From the NCBI GenBank assembly GCA_019693395.1, contig JAAMXP010000283.1:1-15724 (forward strand): a stretch of DNA of 15,724 bases. The letters run 5' to 3'. The first letter of the stretch is position 1. The number at the start of each line of letters is the position of its first letter. The notes beneath the pieces are model-generated. The model was not told where the DNA came from and made no database searches. It saw only the letters and a program-made list of their open reading frames with translations. This document shows positions 7,884 to 15,724 of this stretch, piece after piece. The position numbers and the translations under genes were made by a program. Origin of the DNA: Ettlia oleoabundans. Its lineage: Eukaryota; Chlorophyta; Chlorophyceae; Chlamydomonadales.

Positions 7884-9855
7884 ATGGTGCGTCAGGGCGT
7901 CAACCCCCTCAACCCTCTGTCAGCAATGGCGCTGACTCAGCCTGTTGCCTCGCTGACTCAGCCTAGCGTCATCACTGGCTCCTTCAATCCCTATCCCATG
8001 TTCCAGCATGCCTGCTACACCCTGCTCAATCCATATGCAACCGGTCAGGCCACAGTTGTGCCCCTCTACGGCTATGTGGCGCAGCCAGCCGTCGCCATGG
8101 CCCGGTACAGCCAGTCCCCTGCGGCTGCTATCGGCAGAATCCAGCGTTCCTGGTCCGAAAGCACAGTCAGGCAGCGGGAGCGGGTGCAGCATGAGTTCAC
8201 ACGCTGGCTGGCCAGTTTGCCAGACATCTTTAAGAAAGACTGGCGCAACGTGGAGCCCCTGGACATCATCGCCTTCTGTGAGAGCGTATGGCTGCAGCAC
8301 CACACAGGCACTGAGCTGCCCAATGGCAAGGGCAAGGTGGTGGCTCCCACCTCCCTGAACGGTGAGGTCACCATCCATGTTGCTGCTCGTGCTGCCATCA
8401 GCAAGCTGAGCCTGTGCATGCTCCCTAAGACAGTCCAAAATATTATGCCATGCTTCACACATATGCAGGTGTTATTTCCCACCTCAGTACCTCCTTTCAG
8501 CTGATTGGCAGGTCAGCCGACTGGGACGCCTTCGGCCAAGAGCGGCCAGGCCAGTGCAACCCAGCCAGGTATGTACAATCCCATGTTGCCGTTAGTTCCT
8601 GGCAGCAGTGCCTGCCAACTGACTCTCTAGTTCCAATCCGGCTGCACCCCTGGCAGCGCCTTCCGTAGTCCTGTCTGTCAATCACTGTCATTGCCTCATG
8701 TCAGCTATTCCCCTCCCTCCTTTTGCTCAGGTGTCAGCTGGTGGCACGCTACAAGCGTGGTTATGGCAAGGACATGAAGGCAGCAGGCTATGAGCCCTGC
8801 TCTGCCTATCCCTTGGCACAGTCCACCTTTCACCAGCTGCTAGACTGCCTCCACCAGCAGGCCACCAACGGCAGCCTGGGCTCTCTTGCCGCCTGCATTG
8901 TGTGGCGTGACGGCTGTGCCATCAGCAATCTGTGGGACACAGCCCTGCGTGGGCATGATGCTGGTATCCTGCGGGTAAGCAGCATCAAAGCAGCAGATGG
9001 CCGTCCAGTACTGCCCTTCACTGCTGCGCCCACCCCTGGGGACTACCTGGTCTACCCATGGAGCACCAAGCCCAACCAGGTCAACCCGTGCGAGCCCATC
9101 CGTGTGCACTACCCCAGGTTAGTAGCTGGGGGTTCACAGTTACCACCCTCCTCTCGTACAGGCTACATGCAGCCTGCTGCCTTTGCTGTGGTCTGCTGTG
9201 CCCACCTTGTGCCTGCCTGCCAGCACATAATGAGTCAGTCCAATCATCCACCCTTCCTGCCCGCACCAGTCGGTTGCATTGCTTGTTCCATTTCCCTCTT
9301 GTGCAGCGAGCCGGCAGAGCAACGCTACAGTTTCAATTATTGGCTGTGGCGGCTGCAGCAGGCCAGCCATGCACTGGGGCAGCCTCTCAACGACTTCCTC
9401 TACCGCCCCACCGAGGGGCCTGCCTTTGTAGAGCGGCCCCTCACTAGCGCCGCCCTCCACGAGCGTTTTGTGGGATCCCTCCAGCGCTTTGGCCTCTATC
9501 GAGGTGTGCTGTTCATGGGCGCATCCTTGCTGGCATGGCACTGGCCCTGTCTCCCTACAACCGTGTTGCATGCCACTCTCGCCCCGTCTCTGCACCCCCG
9601 CTTTACCCTGGTTCGCAGCCCAACATGTGGATTCCCCCCTAGTCTATAGGCCAGAGCCCACATGGAGTGCGCCGCGGTACCATGCAGCAGGAGGCTCAGG
9701 CCGGCGCCACCTTTGCTGACGTTCAACAGCGTGCCCAGATCGAGACCGACCGCATTGTCCGCCTCTACCTGGACCCTGCTGCCCACCTTCGCGGCGGCAA
9801 GGGCGAGAAGCGCCTGCGAGACGCCGACAACAGCTGCAGTGACGAGGACGACTAA
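7884..9855 (+). CDS. Tyrosine recombinase, five exons, catalytically complete (Crypton-like)
   Basis: Exons are 7884-8361, 8469-8568, 8731-9117, 9307-9503 and 9650-9855. The introns are GT-AG with phases 1, 2, 2 and 1, and the joined frame is open for 455 residues to TAA. Residues 1-85 are Pro/Gln/Thr-rich. Residues 90-200 form the helical core-binding domain (WSESTVRQRERVQ, APTSLNG, SFQLIGR). The catalytic domain follows with Arg266 in LRGHDAG, a candidate beta-hairpin Lys306 in WSTKPN, His392 and Arg395 in SPHGVRRG, and nucleophile Tyr427 in VRLYLDP. Splicing at 9503/9650 creates the H-x-x-R context in frame, strong support for the model. Family knowledge: these enzymes cut and rejoin DNA through a 3'-phosphotyrosine. 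The tail is basic then acidic (EKRLRD, then SDEDD), perhaps nuclear targeting. ATG 7884 directly follows a TTTGTAG acceptor, so an upstream exon may add residues. No reverse transcriptase is near, favouring a Crypton-type DNA element or a domesticated gene over a DIRS retroelement. Confidence 0.85.
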
Positions 9856-10177
9856 GCCAATGTGGCAGCCAGCTCAGCTGCAAGGTGCCTCTTGCTCTCC
9901 CAGGCTCCTTTGGAACCATAGCAGCTCACTCTCTCTCACTCTCCTTGAGACACCAGTTGCATGTGACACCCCAACCAGGAAGAACGTTGCAGCAACATGA
10001 TCACCCCTCTCAGAGGAGGTAGGCAACGAGCACGTCAACACAAGGCCGTCAGCAATGTCGGCAAAAAGAACCCAGGGCACAACTCACCCCACTGTGAAAA
10101 GGCAACCTCCGCAATCCACAAGTTCTAATGTACCAGCAACTGCGAGCGCGTCCATGCATAAACGCCTCCTGTCGCAC

Positions 10178-10357
10178 CAGCATGCCACCACAGCCCACAG
10201 CAGCAGCCCCGACAGTTGCTGCATTCACTCACAAATGCACACATGGCCTGCTGCTCCACCAGCAGGCCACCACAGTCCACAGCAGCAGCACTGACAGCTG
10301 CTGCACTCACTCACAAATGTACACATGGCCTGCTGCTCCACCAGCAGGCTGCCACAT
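10178..10357. repeat. 82-base tandem repeat, two full copies and a partial third
   Basis: Units start at 10178, 10260 and 10342, each with CAGCA(T/G)GCC-type starts followed by CACAGCAGCAG, CACTCACAAATG and ACACATGGCCTGCTGCTCCAC words. The two full copies differ at only a few positions; the third stops being recognisable after about 16 bases. The unit is not a multiple of three, so a reading frame cannot stay the same through it, which argues against coding. Confidence 0.8.
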
Positions 10358-10488
10358 GCGCATATATTCCACCACAGTGTCATGAACAGGTGCCGTACTC
10401 AGAAGTCATGGCTTCCCCACAGGCTGCCCACGTTCCTACCAGCCCCCACCAGAGTTGACATAAACTTCACTGCAAGCTTGCTGGCACC

Positions 10489-11192
10489 ATGCAGCAATTT
10501 TACCCAACCAATGTTGGCAGCCTACCACCACCACCAGTAGCGCAGCCACAGCAACGACCTCAGCAGGTTCTTGCGGTCTACAACAAGCACTAGCAGCCCC
10601 ATCTCACAACAGCAACCCATCTTCAGCGCTGCACCAGCTCTGCCAGCTTGTAAGGCCAAGTCAGCATTCAGTAAGGTCACTCTTCCCAGCACCAAGTTAG
10701 CCACATTTGCAGCCACAGCGCCTGTCACCTGTCCCCCCCGGCCTCAACGCTTGCCCATTTTCAACCATATCAACCTATTGGGTATGATGCTCCCTGCCCT
10801 GGCCTGCTACAGCCAGTCACCCACCACCCCTCTGGGTGAACGTCAATGAAAGCCGTCAATGTGTTACACAGCTCAAATAGCCAACAATTGAGCACTCACT
10901 GTTGCTGCAGCATTATCACCCGGCCAATGCCGAGCAACAAGGACCTTCACGCCTGCCTTCCGCTTTGTCACCTCCTCATGCGTTGAAGCGTCTCAGCCAA
11001 GCAAATCCCATCTCATGCACATCTCCCCTGCACAACGGGGTGCACCCACGCAGAGCTCAGCGCACACCACAACCCAATCACCGCACCCCCGACAGTCAGC
11101 AGCACAGGGCATGGCCCTCGGCCAGGCACACACAGGGCTTACAGCCCATCACAGCCATGGCCCTCGGCCAAGCACTCCAGTATCAGCAGTAA
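10489..11192 (+). other. Gln/Pro/His-rich frame fragments, possible exons of an unknown protein
   Basis: An ATG frame at 10489-10593 reads MQQFYPTNVGS...PPPP...QPQQRPQQ before a TAG. A second open frame from 10905 to 11192 starts LQHYHPANAEQQG and ends ALGQALQYQQ. The words QQFYPTN and QHYHPAN look like diverged copies of one motif. The two could be exons of a low-complexity protein linked to the recombinase element, or chance frames in C/A-rich DNA. I could not find a splice chain joining them. Confidence 0.2.
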
Positions 11193-12103
11193 ATACAGGC
11201 AAGACACTCCCATACAAGTAGCATCGCATAACGTTCCGTGACCGACAACCGATGCAAACTACCCAGGATACTGCCATAGCAAGTCGTCTTCATAGGCCCC
11301 ACAGGTGGTGGTCCAAAGGCCAACCCAGCTGCATGCATCATCCACCCCCCGCAGCACAGAAGTAGCAACCACAAGTAACTCCCCTCAATCCAAGGCAGTG
11401 GAACGGCATAGCCAAGTGCACCGTGCGGCGCACGCTTCGCAGCCACGTCACCCGCCCGCCCCAACCTGCCTACCTTAAAAGGGTGCGCCGCAATAAAACT
11501 TCGCTGCGCCCTCTACATCTGGCCGGCTTCATCCAGCTACAGCTGACCCTCATAGCCGGCGCCGCCCTCTGGCGCACCAGCAACACCGGCGGGCGCCGCT
11601 CAGACGCGCACGCCAACGCCTCCCAGCTGCCTCCCTGGCGGCCCGCGGTCACCGCCTAGCGCCTCCCTGCCCGTGGCGAGCTGGCAAGCCCTCATCCGCA
11701 CCGTCACCGCCGTTGTGAGCAGGCGAGTTGTTCAAGTCCTGTCAGCCCGGCCTCCGGTGTCTCCCGTTTGAACCTCGCACCACTTGGGAACATCGTGTGA
11801 GGGAACAGGTCCCCCCGATCACCGCCCAACTCAACCCGGAAACAGCCCTCACCCTAACAAAGCCCGGGCGTTCTGGCAGCTGAATATGCAACAGCTCACA
11901 GCGCTGGTGAAGGCTGAACACAGCCATAACAGCGTGGTGGGCTGCTGCCACGTGTCGATCACTCAGAGTGCAACACTGGTGCTCACTCAGAGGCCCTTGC
12001 TGCAATTAAGTAAGCTTATTCTCTTCTCTACCGTCGTCTACTTCTCATTACCTTTTTCAACCCTCTCCCCCTTCACCCTATACTGCTATCACATTGTTTC
12101 CAG

Positions 12104-13482
12104 CGTTGCCCCATCCAGCACGCTGCACTGGCTCGGCAGGAAATGTGTACAGCACCCTCCCAACTGCGCCCCGACTCACTAGAGTTTCAGAATGAAAAGC
12201 TATCCATCACCAGCCAGTGGGAAAGGGAGTGGGCGAAGCCGGAGAGCGAGAGAAACGAAAGGAAGCTAATCTTTCACGCGCGTGAGGTGCTGGAGAAGAA
12301 CTTGGTCTACCAGCAGGTAGGCTGCGGTGGCGGTTGAGCCAATTGAAGCGGAGGGGTGGCGGCCGTGCAGCAATAGTGCCTGCGCCGGCCACCACCCTTT
12401 CAAGCACCAGTCCTCCCGACATCCCCTTTTTGTGTTTTCCACACTGCCACGTCGTGGCTGGTGCAGTTCATGTATCATAAACTGATAGAGGAGGCTCACA
12501 AGATTTAGTCCCAAGTTACCCGCTATGGAGACCATGAGACAGCCTCGTGCCGGGCGGGTGACTGGGTGCGGCAACGGGCAGCAGTAAGCGCGCGTGCGCA
12601 GCAAGATTTTTGGAGGTCATGGATGCAGCAGACGTATGAAATGATGCAGGCACTGGATGAGCGGAGGCCCCCTGTATGGCGGGAGTTGCCTGGCTTTCGT
12701 CTGCAGATTCCCACCACACTGCAGCCGGGCCCCGACCGGGATCCCAGATACTTCTGCGAATGGTGCAGCGCTCGGCTAGAAAAGGTGAGTGGCTACAGTA
12801 ACAGCCTGAGCATAATGCACTGGGGGCGGGAGAGACAATCACTGGTGTGTTGCATCTACTTAGCGGGTCACAAAGGGTGCGTGCAACAGGTGAAGGTGCA
12901 GCTTGCCTCCAGCCAGCTTGTAGTCACCCAGGGTGGGTTTCTTGGCCCTTTTCCCTCGTTGTTATTGCAGCAATGTTGCACACCTGCCTGTTACCTAATA
13001 CGGTTCCCTGTTACCTAATACCTTACCTAATACCTGATATGGATCATGGATTGCCGTTTGCGCCACATGCTGAGTGTTTGTGCAGGTGGAATCTACAGAA
13101 GCTCAATTACATGACGATCACCAGCATTTGTTGACACTATACCGTGAGGTTGCCTCAGGCAGACAGCCGTGGTATTGCAGCAGACGCAGCCAAGGGGGCT
13201 CAGCCGGCGGGTCCCTTGGAACAGCAAGATGATGTCGGCAGCCTAACTGCGGCACCGAGGAGCCAAGGCCAGCTTCAGTCAAACTCAGAGGATGAGCATT
13301 CAGGCAATGGCGCCGTAGAGAGCAGCCCAGTCAGCTCGCCCCCGGCTGCCTCTGCTGTGGAGGGTGCGGGCGTGCCGTTGAAAGACCCGCCAGATGCCCC
13401 TGCTGCTGCCAGCTGTGTCTTGACGGCAGCAGCTGTTGGGGCTTGCAGACATGGCGAGTCGAACAGCTCAGTCAAACAGTAG
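12104..13482 (+). CDS. Multi-exon protein of unknown function (5' end not placed)
   Basis: Exon 12104-12316 follows a long pyrimidine tract and TTTCCAG; its first ATG is at 12143, and it may continue an unplaced upstream exon in phase 0. It encodes a charged helical stretch (ITSQWEREWAKPESERNERK, then EVLEKNLVYQQ) and ends CAG|GTAGGC. The next exon ends at 12784 (EWCSARLEK, donor GTGAGT). Its start could be 12467, 12509 or 12602, all phase 0; the first has the best pyrimidine tract but meets TAG at 12506-12508. It encodes FWRSWMQQTYEMMQAL, WRELPGF and YFCEWCSARLEK. A third exon begins at 13086 (VESTEAQLHDDHQHLLTLY). From there either the frame runs to TGA 13230-13232, or a 37-base GTGAGG...TTGCAG intron (13144-13180) joins a Ser/Ala/Glu-rich tail ending at TAG 13482. 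That tail has convincing coding composition. I do not recognise the family. The two cysteines in CEWC are too few to call a zinc finger. Confidence 0.5.
12785..13085 (+). other. Intron with TTACCTAATAC repeat
   Basis: A 301-base GTGAGT...TGCAG intron of the unknown gene. Near 12989-13035 it carries CTGTTACCTAATAC twice, followed by a shorter CTTACCTAATACC, a local degenerate repeat. Nothing else is seen in it. Confidence 0.6.
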
Positions 13483-13542
13483 GAATGGCGAGTGGGACAG
13501 CTTATGCCAACACTTGCCTATTCAGAGTGGCGAGTGAAACAG
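13452..13542 (+). repeat. Three TGGCGAGTnnnACAG motifs around a stop codon
   Basis: TGGCGAGTCGAACAG (13452-13466), TGGCGAGTGGGACAG (13486-13500) and TGGCGAGTGAAACAG (13528-13542) are three related 15-mers spaced 34 and 42 bases apart. The first lies in the end of the Ser/Ala-rich reading frame, the others just behind its TAG at 13480-13482. Confidence 0.7.
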
Positions 13543-14300
13543 TATTCAATAGGAGTGGCACACCCCACGAAAAATGGTGTGGCATTTGAGCGATATCAAT
13601 GTATGTTTGTGAACTGCTGTGGTTGATGTTAGCAACTGGGCTGCGCCGGCTGGCTCTCCCCATCTAACGCAGTTCCAGCCTGCTTGATTAATATCATGGC
13701 AGCCCTCTTCAAACAGCCGTTCAGGGAGACTGCGTCCATCAATCAGGACAAATAGACAGGGTGTCACGGAACGCAAACATGCAGCTGAGTAGTTTAGCAA
13801 AGATTTGGAGTCGAAAGATATCCTCCATTCCCTCAATTCTGTCTGTTAATTACTACCGTAGTCACAGCCGGGTCTCTCTGGGTCTGCGCCAGGTGGCGGG
13901 GCGGCGGCGCCCTTCATGGTCACCTCCCGCGGGCACCTGCCTATATTTCCGTCACGCATTGCGCTCGCATAGTGTTTGCCATCAATTGAGACGCCGTCTA
14001 TGAGCCAAGACGACACCGGGCGTCACAACTGGACGCGCTCCCCACCTTGTAAGGCATTTTAAGTTGGACATACCGTGTAGAGTCGACGAAAGGCGATTAC
14101 TGCGCGTGAGTCGCGTTATAGCGGCCCTGGCGGAAGCGGGGCACCAGGTGCCTGCCGCCTGCCGCCGCTTTGACTGCCACTGCCTCCCATGCCGAGTCAT
14201 AAGGCGTTTATCGTACTGGCACACACCAGCAGCGTGCTGGCACCTGGTTGTTACAATATGCTCCCCAGTTTGTCCTGGTCTACCGTGCAGGAGTGGAGGC
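13483..14300. other. Intergenic region: 3' end of the unknown gene and promoter of the transporter
   Basis: The left half is AT-richer. A TGTAA at 14048-14052 could end the upstream transcript about 570 bases past its stop. The right part, near 14100-14290, is GC-richer and ends with a possible acceptor (ACCGTGCAG at 14282-14290) only ten bases before the transporter ATG, so a 5' exon may exist. No frame here shows a recognisable domain. Confidence 0.4.
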
Positions 14301-15701
14301 ATGCGCTTGCCGTGCGCCGGCTGTGCCGGCCGGCCGGAGGCGGGCTTGTACCTGCAGCTGGTCAGCGGCATATGCGCCTCTGTCATGGGCCTCACCGCCA
14401 AGGTGGTGGGCGGGATGGGAGTGCCAGTACTGGAGATCGTACTGGGGCGGTCAGTCGTCGTACTGCTGTTTTCTACAGCCATGCTTTCGAGCGCGGGGCA
14501 GCAGGCGAGGTGGCCGTGGCTAAGTCCCAGGTGGGTGCTGGCATGAGTTTCCAACAACTACCTATTGAATCGACTACATTGCAAGTCTGATAGCGTCCCG
14601 TTTGGCTCTATGGGGCCCCCTCAGTCGCCCCCGGAATCTCGGGTAGTCGCCGCTGACACAGGGGTGCAATGCAAGCAGCTGCACATTAGTAGACAAAGTG
14701 TTCCGGGGATGAATCTTCTTCAACTGACAAAATTGCGCTTCATGCTGCAGAAATGCGTTCGTACTGCTGCTGCAATAAGGGTTCAAGCATGTATTAGCTG
14801 AGCTTCAGTTGTAAACCTTATGCCTTGCCTTACTGAAGTATGCACTTTAGTACCTTCTCACCCTTTCTTCCTGTAGGCGTTGGCTGCTGCTTGTGCGCGG
14901 CCTGGTGGGCTTTGGCGCCATCACCTGCTACTACACAGCAGTACAGCTGCTGCCCCTGGCAGACGCAGCAGTCTTCTCCTTCCTAGCCCCCATCTTCGTG
15001 GTGCTGCTGTCGCCCCTAGTGCTGAAAGAGGGCGGCGGCGGCATGGCGGTGGCGGCGGCGCTGCCGCTGTGCATGACGGGTGTGGTCCTGGTGGCGCAGC
15101 CCACCTTCCTTTTTGGCAGCAATACCCAGCCTCTTAGCCCCGCTGGGGTGGGCATAGGCATTCTGCAGGTAAGGAGGGGGGAAGTTGGTGTGTGTGTGGG
15201 TGGGTGTGTGTGTGTGGGGGGGGTGTTAGGGGGAAGCTTGTTCTATCAGGTGGTGCTCTTTGGCCTGCTAAAACTGCTATGGTCAGCCTTAACATTTAAG
15301 TTCCTACCGCATCCCACACCACTCCGCTAGCAAGCACTTCGCTCCAACTCAGTTTTGCTCTACACTGTCACTGTAAAATTTTAAATGTCACCAGTGCGCT
15401 TTCCTCAGCCATTACGCTCTGCAGGCAGTTTTCATGGCCGCCGCTCGTTTGTGCGTGCGCATCCTAGGCAAATCCGAGCCCGCCAGCAGCATCATTTTCA
15501 GCATGGCAATCATCAGCGTTGTCGGCAGCGCAGCCCTGGCTTACTTGGTGCCGGGGCAGGCTCTGGTGCTCCCCCCCGGGGCTGCGGCATGGGCACTGTT
15601 GCTGGGGGCAGGGCTGCTTGCCTGTGCGGTGCAGCTGCTGGCAACCTATGCACTGAAGCTGTCCAAGGCTACGCCAACCACCATGATGACCTACCTGGCA
15701 G
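14301..15701 (+). CDS. EamA/DMT-family membrane transporter, SLC35G-like (3' end outside window)
   Basis: Visible exons are 14301-14530, 14877-15168 and 15425-15701, with introns GTGGGT...TGTAG (phase 2) and GTAAGG...TGCAG (phase 0). The next donor is probably GTCGGT at 15702 (phase 1). About 266 residues are present. The ATG at 14301 is the first in its frame. The first EamA repeat is complete: hydrophobic helices LVSGICASVMGLTAKVVG, VLEIVLGRSVVVLLF, RWLLLVRGLVGFGAI, then the typical YYTAVQLLPLADAAVFSFLA, PIFVVLLSPLVLKE and a further helix. A linker leads to the second repeat: GVGIGILQ joined to AVFMAAARLCVRILGKSEPAS, then FSMAIIS and YALKLSKATPTTMMTYLA. These are hallmark positions of the drug/metabolite transporter superfamily, close to SLC35G/acyl-malonyl-condensing-like members. 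The usual ten-helix plan predicts roughly two more helices beyond the edge. Substrate and membrane cannot be told; an extra N-terminal exon is possible. Confidence 0.85.
14531..14876 (+). other. Intron 1 of the transporter gene
   Basis: A 346-base phase-2 intron from GTGGGT to CTGTAG. A pyrimidine-rich CACCCTTTCTTC run precedes the acceptor. Splicing joins LSPR to RWLLLVRG exactly as the transporter family requires. Nothing else is seen in it. Confidence 0.75.
15169..15424 (+). other. Intron 2 of the transporter gene with GT-rich microsatellite
   Basis: A 256-base phase-0 intron. Positions of about 15185-15228 are an impure GT/GGGT run ending in a block of eight or nine G. The acceptor CTCTGCAG is pyrimidine-rich. 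Confidence 0.75.
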
Positions 15702-15724
15702 GTCGGTGCTGGGTGGGTGGGTGG

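Larger units (their letters stand above)
9856..12103. other. C/A-rich low-complexity region behind the recombinase
   Basis: About 2.2 kb with a plus strand visibly rich in C and A up to about 11470, unlike the flanking genes. It contains an 82-base tandem repeat (10178-10357), many CAGCAG and CCACCA words, and a duplicated CATGGCCCTCGGCCA near 11110 and 11157. Short Gln/Pro/His-rich frames occur but none carries a recognisable domain or a clear exon chain. It may be 3' UTR plus the non-coding body of the recombinase element, or simple intergenic DNA. From about 11470, where a TTAAAAGG word occurs, the composition changes; a pyrimidine tract at about 12030-12100 leads into the acceptor of the next gene, whose upstream exons must lie here unplaced. 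Confidence 0.45.

Noticed and set aside
7884..9855. DIRS-type retrotransposon
   Set aside because: No reverse transcriptase, RNase H or gag-like frame was found on either strand near the recombinase. This is absence within a limited window, so the class remains open.
10178..10357. CRISPR-like array
   Set aside because: The 82-base units are adjacent with no unique spacers, and the context is eukaryotic.
12467..12560. In-frame TAG as a sign of a changed genetic code (TAG read as Gln)
   Set aside because: Other acceptors in the same phase avoid the TAG, and TAG, TAA and TGA all appear as plausible ends of other frames here. One codon is no evidence for recoding.
13546..13836. Minus-strand frame of 96 codons in the spacer before the transporter
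   Set aside because: Composition is mixed, no signal or domain is visible, and no promoter or splice site supports it.

Overview
The window looks like nuclear DNA of a green alga, probably a chlorophyte of the Chlorella/trebouxiophyte kind. It is GC-rich. Its genes are cut by many short GT-AG introns (about 100-540 bases, many ending GCAG), and TGTAA motifs, the chlorophyte poly(A) signal, lie behind several genes. Nothing looks bacterial: there are no operons or Shine-Dalgarno sites. The species is inference. All gene models were built by hand from reading frame, splice sites and intron phase.

Layout. (1) On the minus strand, 222-3110 holds two tandem paralogues of a small secreted cysteine-rich protein. 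They share four exons and only phase-0 introns. The left copy runs off the window edge; the right copy has a frame break in its cysteine-rich exon. (2) A divergent spacer (3111-3933) with a perfect 10-base inverted repeat and a TATA-like box separates them from a plus-strand four-exon gene (3934-6791, 629 aa). Its N-terminus resembles the S-x-EELRW-x-D segment of Nup98-type nucleoporins. Its middle is Ala/Pro-rich, followed by a compact domain I do not recognise and a disordered tail. (3) Positions 7884-9855 encode, after splicing of five exons, a complete 455-aa tyrosine recombinase with R, H-x-x-R and Y catalytic positions. This is the most notable item: an apparently intact, intron-containing, Crypton-like or domesticated recombinase with no reverse transcriptase nearby. 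(4) Positions 9856-12103 are a C/A-rich, low-complexity stretch with an 82-base tandem repeat and scraps of Gln/Pro/His-rich reading frame. It may be the rest of the mobile element. (5) Positions 12104-13482 hold a gene of unknown function with charged helical exons, an ambiguous acceptor around a TAG, and a possible 37-base intron. (6) From 14301 to the right edge runs an EamA/DMT membrane transporter resembling SLC35G, with three exons visible.

The genes look like unrelated single-gene units, as is normal for an algal nuclear genome. The only visible relationships are the tandem duplication at the left and the possible link between the recombinase and the repeat-rich tract behind it.
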